A stretch of DNA of 64,000 nucleotides from Coccinella septempunctata (lineage: Eukaryota > Arthropoda > Insecta > Coleoptera > Coccinellidae): assembly GCF_907165205.1 (NCBI RefSeq), contig NC_058193.1, positions 12,445,544 through 12,509,543 of the forward strand. The letters are read 5' to 3'. Shown here piece after piece: positions 44,108-53,880 of this stretch. Below the pieces are notes generated by a model. The model was not told the DNA's origin and ran no database searches. It was given only the letters and a program-made list of their open reading frames with translations. Every line of letters begins with the position of its first letter. The stretch's first letter is position 1. Position numbers and translations under genes: made by a program.

Positions 44108-45336
44108 CAGTTTTCCGACGGCTTACACCCCGGACAAGTCCGAACAGTGAAATCTGGACGACCACAGCGGAAGCAATACTTCTTCCTCGCCGAGCGGCAG
44201 TCCCTAGCGGCATGACCAGGCTGCCGACAATTCCAACAGGTCAAAACTGCATTCACCTGAGGAGAAGAGGAGGAGGGGGTTTCGGCATATACGTAAGCCA
44301 GATCTGGCTCTACCAAAGAGCTTCTATTTCGTGGAGGGGGGACATATGATTCAATTGACTCTTTGCGAGCCTCCAGTTGTCTTCCGATATCCAGAAGTTG
44401 CGAGATTGAGGTTATGTTGGTCAAACCTATCTGACTCTGATAGCAAGGGGAAAGATTACGGAGAAGGATCTTCAGTCGGACATCGTCATTAACAGGGACA
44501 GTGAGGCGCTTGAACAGGTTATCCATCATGGCAAGGTACAAACCTATGTTCTCGTCAGGACCTTGAGTTCGGCGCTTAATTTCATCGAAAAGTTTCTCGT
44601 TATAATTGGGGGGTAAAAACTGTTTCCGTAATTCCTCCACTAATTGAGACCAGGTTGACACGGTGGCTCGAACCGATCTGAACCAGATAAGAGCCTTACC
44701 TTCAAAAAGATCGCTAGCAGACGAAAACAACTGCTCTTTAGTAACGTTCCGTGAAATGCACAATTCCTCCACATTTTCTAGGAAGGAGCTCAGAGAGCAC
44801 CTATCATTATTCCCACTGAATTTAGTGATACTCCACTTAGCCACCGATACAGAAGGGGCCCTACAATTATGGACGGCAACCGGAGCCGCGGATTGGTGAG
44901 CGATATCACTATCTATATCAACATCCGACCCAGATTCCGAAGCTGAATCCGACGCATCAACCGAGGCCATCAAAGTGCTCAACTCCAAAGGGGTCTGTGC
45001 CTGCAACGAAAATCTTCGATATTTCCTCGCGCGCGCACGTAACTCCGACTCTAGCCCAGTAATCTGCGCCAAATATCCCGACCTGAGAACTTGTTCCGTC
45101 TCAGAGAGTGCTTGAGAACGTTCAGCCCGCTTAAATAAATGCACCAAACGAGAAGACAGCTTAAGAAAAGATGAACTCCTCTCATCACCCGAAAATTCTG
45201 ATACCTCTCTTTGAAGGACCGATATCGTACCTCCGATTACTCCCGAGTCATCGGCGAACTTAAATGGATACGGTGGGTATTTGGTTTCAATTCCCGATCG
45301 TTCTAACCTTAAATAGCCCCTAAGACTTTTCCTCAT
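44107..45336 (-). CDS. Gypsy B gag
   Basis: An uninterrupted 409-codon frame. A helical N-terminal half (LSETEQVLRSGYLAQITGLE) and an acidic linker precede the retrotransposon-gag domain (about residues 165-300: KWSITKFSGNNDRCSLSSFL, WFRSVRATVSTWSQLVEELR, FLPPNYNEKLFDEIKRRTQG) and two zinc knuckles (CWNCRQPGHAARDC; CFRCGRPDFTVRTC, the second lacking the histidine). It forms the particle and binds RNA. The stop TGA overlaps the pol ATG in the -1 frame, so pol is reached by re-initiation or frameshifting. Confidence 0.92.
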   Translation of the reverse strand: MRKSLRGYLRLERSGIETKYPPYPFKFADDSGVIGGTISVLQREVSEFSGDERSSSFLKLSSRLVHLFKRAERSQALSETEQVLRSGYLAQITGLESELRARARKYRRFSLQAQTPLELSTLMASVDASDSASESGSDVDIDSDIAHQSAAPVAVHNCRAPSVSVAKWSITKFSGNNDRCSLSSFLENVEELCISRNVTKEQLFSSASDLFEGKALIWFRSVRATVSTWSQLVEELRKQFLPPNYNEKLFDEIKRRTQGPDENIGLYLAMMDNLFKRLTVPVNDDVRLKILLRNLSPCYQSQIGLTNITSISQLLDIGRQLEARKESIESYVPPPRNRSSLVEPDLAYVYAETPSSSSPQVNAVLTCWNCRQPGHAARDCRSARKKYCFRCGRPDFTVRTCPGCKPSEN

Positions 45337-45470
45337 CTCAACTCAAGAACGAATATGACCGAAACAAAATTACTATACCTAACCTCACAACACGGAAGAA
45401 CTGTATCTAAAAGAGGAAGCAACAAAACTAAAATAATCACCACGACAAGTCACGAAGTTATTGATTGTAG

Positions 45471-45488
45471 GCCCCACGTTGGGCGCCA
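45471..45488 (-). promoter_or_regulatory. Primer-binding site of Gypsy B
   Basis: On the minus strand TGGCGCCCAACGTGGGGC follows the 5' LTR end after three bases, a tRNA-Lys-type site. Confidence 0.85.
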
Positions 45489-45491
45489 ATT

Positions 45492-47102
45492 TGAGACCTT
45501 TCGTCACACCGAAATGCAAGAAATACCTGGGCTGCCAGGCGAGGGTATCCACGGCTCACTCAGTGAAGATGGGGTGGGTTCAATGTAAGGAACCGACAAA
45601 AGAGAAGTAGGGCGCCAGGTAGATTTATTTCCCCAGTAAATACCCTTAGGAACAGCAACAACCCCAAATCAACCAAACGAGTTGTACTGAAGAACGGTTT
45701 ATTCAGGCAGCAAAGAAAATACACGGGCCTACTTGTATGGCTATAGTTGTATTGAACGCCAAGGAGGGTGTGTGGTGTCTAATAATAATTGTAATACTTC
45801 AAAAGGGATGGCCTTTATAAAATTAACCGAAAACGCGTCGCTTGAGCTCAGGCGCAGCGCGAAGTTCTTCAGAATTCCCAAATGTACGAGTAACACTAAT
45901 TAACGTTCAATTTAACTGCACAGAATTATCAACGTCACCAGAGTGACGTGCTCTAACTAAATTAATCTATATCTCACTCCACAAGCAATAGAATGTGATA
46001 ATAATAGCAATACGTTAAGGTTTTACAATATAAACCGTTGTCGTTAAGGAAAGCAACAATATAATACGATATGCAACTTCTATAATACACTTGCGTGTCC
46101 TGAGAGTGCTCTCTCCGCTCCTGAATGGGGAAGATGGTCTCTTCGTTATGAAATTCTACAAGGTTTCTGTTGTAACAGCTCCACTTGGACTGGATTTCAC
46201 GAGTAGTTCTAGAAGGCTCGACTTGGACTGTGACTATACTAGGATTTATAGGACTTCTTCCCTACACGATGATTTCAGGGACTTCCTCTTTATACTACGA
46301 TATGTCTCCCTACACAAGTATATGTCTCCCTACACTAGGATATGCCTCCCTACACTAGGAGATGTCTCCCTACACTAGGAGATGTCTCCCTACACTAGGA
46401 CCCTGTCGATACGAAAGAACGTAAGAACTTAATCCTCACCATATAAGGAAGAATGAGTGACACAAAAGATGGTTTTATACATACCCAGTTCTTCGGGGGG
46501 AACTATTCAAATCTAACGTGAATCCACCAAATCTTTCCAAGCTCGAATATGCAATTAGACAACCAGAACCTCGGTTCTATCACAATCAACGTAGGATGCT
46601 CTCAACTAATGCTTCCAATCAACGAATTTCACGGCAATAGCTGGTAATGGAGAGAAAATAACACACAATAAGGAATTTGCAGAACAACGTACGACGAACA
46701 TACCTTTATGAAGAAAAACTTCACGTGCCACAGCGAAGAAAACTCTCGATCAATCCTCCTTAAGGAGATACGCCAATATAGAATCCAAATAAACCAGTTC
46801 GGCAGGAGATCACACAGATATCCGAAGATTAATCCCACAAATGGACGATTTTAATTATCGAAAACTCCAGAAATTCCTGATGGATACCTCCAAACTTACA
46901 AAATGGCTAATCACATAGAAAACTCATCTGACGCTGTCTAACCTTCAAAATTCTGTGAGCACGGAAAACTAAACTAAAACGTCAAGATCTAACCCCACTT
47001 GACCGGTAGCGGTAAAATAACAGTAGGCCGATCGCCCCACATCGACATAACCTGCAAATTCAATTCGTACCGTATTTATTGATGGTATTTGAAACCGTTA
47101 CA
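45492..47102 (-). repeat. 5' LTR of Gypsy B (1611 bp)
   Basis: Minus-strand ends TGTAACGGTTTC and GGTCTCA. Near-identical to the split 3' LTR, with the same 20-bp CTCCCTACACTAGGA repeats at about 46296-46405 and a 12-bp deletion near 46460. Confidence 0.92.
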
Positions 47103-49140
47103 CCATCTTCATCCCCGTGGAGTTCACCGATAGTAATGGTCAAGAAAAAGGATGGTAAACCCCGATTTTGTATAGATTTCCGAATTGTTAACAATGTCTC
47201 CGTTAAAGATGCCTATCCGTTGCCTTATATTTCAGGAATTTTAGACAAGTTGAGAAAAGCCAAGTATATATCCACTATTGATTTGAAACAGGGTTATTGG
47301 CAGGTACCGTTAGCCCCCGAGAGTCGACCGATCACCGCATTTACCGTCCCTGGCCGTGGGCTGTTCCAGTTCAAAGTAATGGCTTTTGGTCTGCATTCCG
47401 CACCGGCATCCTTTCAACGTCTTTTAGACCGAGTTATTGGCCCTGAGATGGAACCATATGCATTTGCGTACTTGGATGACATAGTAGTTCTTGGAGAGAC
47501 ATTGGACGAACATCTTGACAACCTAAGGAAAGTTTTCCACCGCCTCAGGGAGGCCAACCTGCAATTAAATCCGGAAAAATGTGAGTTTGTAAGAAAATCA
47601 TTGAAATATCTGGGACATGTAGTAACCGAGGACGGCATTTGTACCGATCCTGATAAGATTTCAGCCATAAATGAGATGCCTGCACCGAAATCCGTACGAG
47701 AATTGAGAAGTTTCCTTGGTGTTGCTTCATGGTACCGAAGATTCATCGAAGACTTCTCCAAAGTTGTGACTCCGTTGACCGCATTACTCAAGAAGAAGCA
47801 AACCTGGAAATGGGAGACCGCCAAACAGACCGCTTTTGAGACCCTGAAACAGAAATTGACCCACTCACCGGTATTGGCCTGTCCGGACTTTTCAAAACCG
47901 TTCGTCCTTCAAACCGATGCATCCGATGCAGGACTGGGAGCTGCCCTGACACAGACCGTTGATGGACAGGAAAAAGTAATCGCTTATGCTAGCAGGACCT
48001 TGTCAGGTCCAGAGAAAAATTACTCTGTTACAGAAAAGGAATGTCTGGCAATAGTTTGGAGCATTGACAAGCTGCGTCCGTATCTAGAAGGCTACCGTTT
48101 CACCGTTATAACCGACCACATGAGCTTGCGATGGCTGCAATCTATCAAGTCTCCCACCGGAAGAATTGCGTGATGGGGCATATTTCTACAGCAATACGAC
48201 AGTCTATCCAGAAATCCGTTACCGACCACCGAGACTATATGTCTGACCGAGGAGACAGTAAGTTGTAAATGGTACCGAAAGAAATTGGCTGAGGTAAGAG
48301 CGAGTCCCGCAGCGTTTCCCGATTACAGTATTGTGTCCGGAAAATTATACCGCCATTTTTGGGATGCTGATGATTTTACCGAGCCTGAATTCCGCAGTCC
48401 TTGGAAGCTATGCGTTCCAAAGGACGACCGAATAGATATTTTACAGGAAAACCACGACCGACCGACCGCTGGACACCTGGGGATAGCGAAAACCATAACC
48501 CGTATAGCCCGAAATTACTATTGGCCAGGAATGTTCAAGGAAATAGCCCGATATGTCCGTAAATGTGGTACGTGTCAGAGATACAAAGTTCCGCAACAGA
48601 AACCCCCTGGAAAAATGCATCCGTATGTGGTAAGAGAACCTTGGGATACCGTTAGCACCGATATTGTGGGACCGCTTCCTCGTTCGAGAAAGGGAAATTG
48701 TTATTTAGTTGTGATGCAGGACCGATTATCGGAATGGGTGGAGGCCAGGCCCCTGAGAAGAGCAACCGCAAATGGTGTGTACCAGGCTTTATATGAGGAT
48801 GTAATCCTGAAGTTTGGATGCCCGAAAACCGTGGTCAGTGATAATGGTTCACAATATGATAGCCGATTGTTCAAGGGAAGTCTGCGAGACCTTGGGATCC
48901 GACATTGTTTAGCACCAGTATATTCTCCCCAATGTAACCCCGTAGAAAGAGTCAATCGTACCCTCAAAACAATGATAGCCCAGTTCTGTGAAAAGGATCA
49001 GCGTACCTGGGATGAGCATCTGAAGGAATTGACATTCGCAATAAACTCTGCAAGGCAGGAGTCGACCGGATACACCCCAGCGTTCCTGAATTTTGGTAGG
49101 GAGATGCCGTTTTATTTTTCTTGCACACGGCAGAGGGGAG
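47103..49140 (+). pseudogene. Gypsy C pol: RT, RNase H, integrase, with deletions
   Basis: Continues the RT of 32713-33235 after Gypsy B (SSSPWSSPIVMVKKKDGKPR, FAYLDDIVVLGETLDEHLDN with YLDD intact, SWYRRFIEDFSKVVTPLTAL), RNase H (LQTDASDAGLGAALTQ, ECLAIVWSIDKLRPYLEGYR), a TGA at 48171 in GRIA-stop-WG, and a small deletion that removes the end of RNase H. Integrase follows: HDRPTAGHLGIAKTITRIAR, CGTCQRYK, VSTDIVGPLPRSRKGNCY, VVSDNGSQYDSR, YSPQCNPVERVNRTLKTMIA (DDE residues present). It stops at FLNFGREMPFYF, after which a deletion leads straight to the polypurine tract and LTR. The element is closely related to A. Confidence 0.88.
49128..49140 (+). promoter_or_regulatory. Polypurine tract of Gypsy C
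   Basis: CGGCAGAGGGGAG directly precedes the LTR start TGTGACG. Confidence 0.7.
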
Positions 49141-49915
49141 TGTGACGAACCAGATTTTGCTCCGCCACAAAAATAAATTTTTCAACCGATACTTGCATAA
49201 TAATGCCTGATAACCGAAATATTTTTGAAGAAAACCGTAATACTGTCATAGGGGGTGTACCGATAACAATAGTTGTGTGTTAGATTGAAAGGAGCCTTAC
49301 CGATAATTGTTAGTTCATAGCTTTCCACCGGTCAGTCCATGTTAGTAGGAAAGACCGTATCTCTTATGTTTTCAGAAATAATTTATTTTAATAATTCTTT
49401 CCGTTTTACCATTTTTTGTTTGCTCTGAAAAAGTTCTCAAAACTTTTTCTACTTTCCTTCTCATCCGTTGCCTCTGTCTTTTTCTGGGCCAATTGAATAA
49501 CCGTATTATTTTGCTTTATCCAATGGATTGGTGAGTTTCCCATAGGGGGGAGAGTTTTTCCGAGTAGAGAGGGGATATTTCTTCGCGGCCCTGGAAGGTG
49601 AAGAGAAAAAAAAAGAGACAATCGTTGTTGAGAGTTGAGCGAGTGAGGTGATTGTCAAGTGAAAACGTACTTACGAGACACAAAGGAAATTCTAAGGCAA
49701 AAGAGAGTCTATTTATTAAATCAGTTTCATAAGAGTTTAGTTAGAAGAGGTAAGTACTCTTTCTGACGCCTAAAGACCGTTGAAAAGCAGACACTTAGAA
49801 GACGCTACCGCCCTAGTCTTCATCGATACCCTTCTCCACTGATACTAGAGTCTACCCGGGCTCTCCAATTCTTTGGGGATTCTGTGAGAGACGTGGGAAT
49901 TGACTGATTGCCCCA
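49141..49915 (+). repeat. LTR of Gypsy C (775 bp)
   Basis: Begins TGTGACGAACC after a purine tract and ends GATTGCCCCA, followed one base later by a PBS-like sequence. It shares its start and several blocks with the minus-strand LTR at 9530-10809. Having a PPT on one side and a PBS on the other is unexpected for a single element. Confidence 0.75.
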
Positions 49916-49916
49916 C

Positions 49917-49934
49917 TGGCGCCCGAGTAACCGT
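49917..49934 (+). promoter_or_regulatory. PBS-like sequence after the Gypsy C LTR
   Basis: TGGCGCCCGAGTAACCGT shares its first 11 bases with the PBS of Gypsy A. The last bases diverge. It is cut off within about 20 bases by R2/R4-like LINE sequence. Confidence 0.5.
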
Positions 49935-51274
49935 AAGGATCTGCCAGAGTACAAAAAGTCTATCACAGGTTTCGTTGATAATTGTTCGGTCCAGAATTGT
50001 TCAATGGCTTCCTTTGGTGGTAACTTTCCATTTTCTCCATCCGACGATGTGAGTGACCGGTAGAAAGATTCTTCCGACTTTTGGAATGAATTATTGTCTC
50101 TTTTCCGGCTATAATTGCTTTTATATCTCCTCCGGCGTTCTGCATACAGACTTTATTTTTGCTTCAGAGTGTCGAGGCAATGGTGAGCTGTAGAATTCTC
50201 CGTCTCTCGTTCTGTGTGTGTCCTGTTTCTATCCATGATCTCTTTGGCAGCTTTCACAACCTTTCTTCCTCGATTCCCTTTCAAGTACTCCGTCAGTCGT
50301 CCAATGTCTCTTCTTAGCCTTTCTGTTTTGTGTTGAAGACGTTTCTGCCATGCTGGCGCGTGTAATTTGTGTAATTTTGGACCATCGTTGTTCGTTCGGC
50401 GAATTTTTGCCCCTATGGTTTTCGCTGTCGTTAGCGCTGCACAGTGAAAAACTAGATGCAGATATTCCAATGAACTTCCGTTCTGTAGGTATTCAGGTGA
50501 AACGTCCTTATTCAAGATGTCGATTATAAGTTACAGTTTCTTGGATGTATTGAGTCGTGGAGGTGCTACTCGATGAAGAGGATCTGTTCCTTCCAGTTCG
50601 GCAAAGTATCTCCTCATGTCAGAGTCAATTTGTCGGTGGAGCTCTTCCCTATCGTCCTGGTGTTCAGGCTCACTTGCGTTGCAAGATGGACTTTCAGTAT
50701 CAGTTTCTTCTGCGTGTTGTTGCCCAGGCATGTGAATTTCATCAGAGGTGTTGGTGTTATTCTCTATTGCAGGCAGACGCTGAAGTTCTTGTTTAATTGC
50801 GTCGATTCGGGCCGTTGGTATTAGTTCATTTCTCAGAATTACGCGGTACTGGTCTGCCACTCGTTGTTCAGTGACAATGAGATTTGGGTAGGCGTTGCAG
50901 AATTCCTCATGGAGCTTTTTCCTATAGTTGTTCGTGTTCTGCCCTAGTCCCGTGATGGAGTTATATATGCGCACAATAGTTTCATTCATGGACGTTGTCA
51001 ACTTCATGCGCTTTCTAACTAACCTCGCTTGGGTGAGCACTGGCTGAATATCCTGCGCAGCACCTTCAGCGGTTCGAGTCGGCAATTGAATTGGACTCGT
51101 TGGTTTCTGTTGTTGCTTTGGAGCTGTAACTTCTTTTGCAGCAGGAGCCTGCTTCCTCAACATCCTGTCACCGACGTCCCGCATGCTGTCATGTCCAGCG
51201 CCGGCTCCAGACATGCCCTGACGATCCCCAGGCAGCGACTTGTTTCCGAGGCTTCTCGTTATCACCATTCTCAT
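49935..51274 (-). pseudogene. R2/R4-like LINE, N-terminal half
   Basis: Starts MRMVITRSLGNKSLPGDRQG at 51274. A Myb-like segment follows (MNETIVRIYNSITGLGQNTN, YRKKLHEEFCNAYPNLIVTE, RVADQYRVILRNELIP), comparable in layout to the copy at 1-3030, then an acidic linker. One in-frame TAA at 50531 separates it from AALTTAKTIGAKIRRTNNDG and a basic stretch to 50153; frameshifts follow and the pre-RT sequence PPKEAIEQFWTEQL is visible near 50000. The RT core is missing. Orientation, order and coordinates suggest it is the 5' half of the element whose 3' half is 31041-32711, opened by Gypsy C. Confidence 0.75.
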
Positions 51275-52224
51275 GGGTTTGTGCTCCCCTTTCTCGGTTT
51301 GGGTGAGGGGTAGAGAAATGAGAGCAGAAAGAGCACCCCTATTAAGGATGTGAAAGAGAGAGTAAAAAAGGATGGGACTGCGGACAGCAGGCCATCTACC
51401 AGATAGCTGTCAGGCAGGCCAGACATATTATTATTATTATTATTATTATAAATGGATCTATCCAGTTTCTATTCTGAACTGAACCGAAATTATTGTACCG
51501 TCAATTTAACACTGTCTACCTGGAGAAAACACCGTCTACCTGAAAACAGGAAACAGAAAAAACCTTTCCAAGAAGAAAAGTGGACCACGAGGAACGATGA
51601 AGATTAAAGAAGTTACTGTTAGAAGTTACCCACCTCCAAGTCTCATGCCGGATCCGAGAGTCCCAACGTCAGTGCAACCGGGTCGGAAGGGCTAAACCAG
51701 TCCATTGAGCCCCTACGTCGAGTTGTCGGAGGCTCTCCACCTGTTGCAGCTTCCAAGAATCCGGGATAACCTACAAAACCATGATGGAATTCCAACATCC
51801 GCCAAACACGATTAAATTGGGTACTCACCGGGAAAATGGAACATAGCACGTTTCCGACCAGCGATAAAGATGGATTTCCACATAGAGAAAGAAGATTTTC
51901 CACTATAATAATGGTACACCCACACCATGTACTGGCGTACCGTCCTTTAACTCGGAACCACGGAACCGCTGAACAAAATGGCGGAGACCTGCGCCGAAAT
52001 AGCTGACGCTGACGTTTCTGCGTGCGCATTGGAACTACCACTGCCAACCATAGAGAAGAATAGGACCTTCATTGACAAGGTTATTTCACTTGTAAGTCCG
52101 GTCACATGCACATATATAGATGGCGCACGCGAAAGTTAGGTCATCATTTCTTGGGGTAGATAGAGTCGTGAAATTAAACTCACTATTTCATCGTAAGTTA
52201 ATTTCTTCCCAGCTGCGAGTGTTG
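51275..52224. other. Unassigned sequence upstream of the R2/R4-like LINE
   Basis: 51275-51426 is probably LINE 5' UTR. An ATT microsatellite occupies 51427-51452. A 134-codon minus frame at 51643-52047 has no motif I recognise (MAVVVPMRTQKRQRQLFRRR; a hydrophobic middle) and may be chance. Confidence 0.45.
51427..51452. repeat. (ATT)n microsatellite
   Basis: About eight tandem ATT units. A similar AAT run ends LINE J3, so it may be a LINE tail. Confidence 0.85.
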
Positions 52225-53233
52225 TGTAATGAATCCCAGTTTTTCTGAGGAAAATTGGAGTTCATTTTAGTGCATTCCTTTCGTTTTCATATTTCCACCT
52301 TTAAAAATATTTAATTCTCAAATATTCAGTACATTCATTCCGATAGGCAGAGTAAATGTAAAAAACCGTTTATCTGTGTTTAACGTTGTTTTTCTTGCAT
52401 GCCGTTGAAGATTTCGACGTTTTTCTAATGTTGATATGCGATAAACCGGAGCTGACGACGTTTTTCATTCTTGTCGCATTCTGAAATTTTCAGATTTTAA
52501 ACGTGTGGGGGGATTTGCCTATAAAAGCAGATTTTCCCCTGCGACGGTCACTACGACTTTTGACTCTCTGTTACTTCAGTTTTTTGGGTTAGTTTACGCT
52601 CCGTACTTTTCTGCGATTCGACTTTGATTGTGTGTCCGACAAACCGTTCAACAAATTTATAAAATAAATTTTGTATTACGAAGTTAGTGCCATTAGAAAT
52701 TGATTTTTAGTTTTCGTTTGATTTTCCTCGAGTGCCTGAAATAAAGAAGGTAGGTCCCCGTCTTTACCGTTCAGTTTCTTAATTAGACCTACACCGGTTA
52801 TTTCTTTGACACTGCTGTACTGTATCGCTTTCTATTATATTTTATCGTTCTTTACCCTGTTTCGCGAGTCTGACTCTTCCCTTCGCTATCAGTCATGGCG
52901 CGTAAGCCCTTGGAGTATTGAAGGGAAGGTCCCGTCAACCCGTTGTTGAATCCGAAATCTCTTCTTTTCTATCAGTCATGGCGCGTAAGCCCTTGGGGTA
53001 TAGAATAAGAGATACCGCTCGTCGTCAGTGAAATCTCGAAGTTGCGCTAAAAATAGACCTTTTCTTCGCTATCAGCCATGGAGCGTTATAGCCCTTGAGG
53101 TAGCGAGTAAAAGTCTCGAATAGATCCGCACTGTATGTGTTTTTATTCATTGGAGAAATACAATTAATTACATCCCGATACCGTATAGCAAGTCATTTCA
53201 CTTCGCGAGGTCATCCTTAGTATTCATTTCGTC
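52225..53233 (+). repeat. Truncated LTR, Gypsy A family
   Basis: Matches 22196 to about 23130 at roughly 97 percent by eye, starting TGTAATGAATCCCAG. It has an additional 83-bp copy of the CTATCAGTCATGGCGCGTAA unit (three units at 52886, 52969, 53069 against two in the other LTR). It breaks off at 53233 where Penelope-like sequence begins, so about 340 bp of the LTR end is missing. No polypurine tract precedes it. Confidence 0.85.
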
Positions 53234-53880
53234 GCAGCTTTTACAATTTTTCAATTTTATCCTCAATTCTTGTAATAAATACTATGCAATTTATTTTCAC
53301 ATTTGAAAACTACCGTATATCCATATTTTTTCACAATGTTCTTAATTTTTTCCCCAGTACCTTTCATGCATGGTCGTGTTGTAGTCAAGGAAAATCTAGT
53401 TCTTCGCTATTTTGTCTGGTAGTTTTTTAGGAAAACTATTTTCAAGTATTACTTGCTCTACCAAGGCCAATTTTTCTGTTCTATGTATAGGTGATGTCAG
53501 CTTCATTGCTCTATCACTAAGTCCTATAGCCACTGTTTCCTTCTTTCTTTTGGGATGAAATGATGAATAATGAAGGTACCAAGTGCGCATTTCGTAACAA
53601 CTTGTTGATATCCTTCCATTGTTTCTTCTCAACAAAACATCTAAAATTGCAATGGCTCCATTTTTTCTTCTTCAATTGTGAGTTTTATGTTTGCATGAAC
53701 ACCATTGACGAATCCCAAAAACTCCGTTTTTCTTCCTTTCTGTACGGATAAAATTATGTCGTCCATATATCTTTTATAGAATTCAAAAATTTTTTTTTTC
53801 TCCCTCAATTTCCATCACTAAATTAACTAAAGACGTTGCTATAGGGTTCCCCATAGCGATTCCTTCCTCTTATGAGTACC
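53234..53880 (-). pseudogene. Penelope-like element RT fragment
   Basis: On the minus strand: EEGIAMGNPIATSLVNLVME near 53860, FYKRYMDDIILSVQKGRK near 53770 (catalytic YMDD), then ISTSCYEMRTWYLHYSSFHP, RKKETVAIGLSDRAMKL and VEQVILENSFPKKL (53396-53620) and RPCMKGTGEKIKNIVKKYGY, TVVFKCENKLHSIYYKN near 53300. This is the RT thumb and connector of Penelope-like elements. The GIY-YIG endonuclease is missing because the fragment ends at the truncated LTR. Frameshifts separate the pieces. Confidence 0.75.

Larger units (their letters stand above)
33236..47102 (-). mobile_element. Gypsy 'B', complete minus-strand element (with a nested Jockey element)
   Basis: Ends TGTAACGG...GGTCTCA on the minus strand and is flanked by CCAT at 33232-33235 and 47103-47106. 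LTRs are at 45492-47102 (5') and 33236-33400 plus 38101-39558 (3', split by the Jockey element). PBS, gag, pol and PPT are all present in the right order. Without the Jockey element the 3' LTR is 1623 bp against 1611 bp; a 12-bp indel accounts for the difference and I count fewer than ten substitutions, so the insertion is recent. Confidence 0.92.

Noticed and set aside
51643..52047. 134-codon minus-strand frame as a gene
   Set aside because: No recognisable domain, no splice or poly(A) support, and it lies between transposon pieces; kept only as unassigned sequence.
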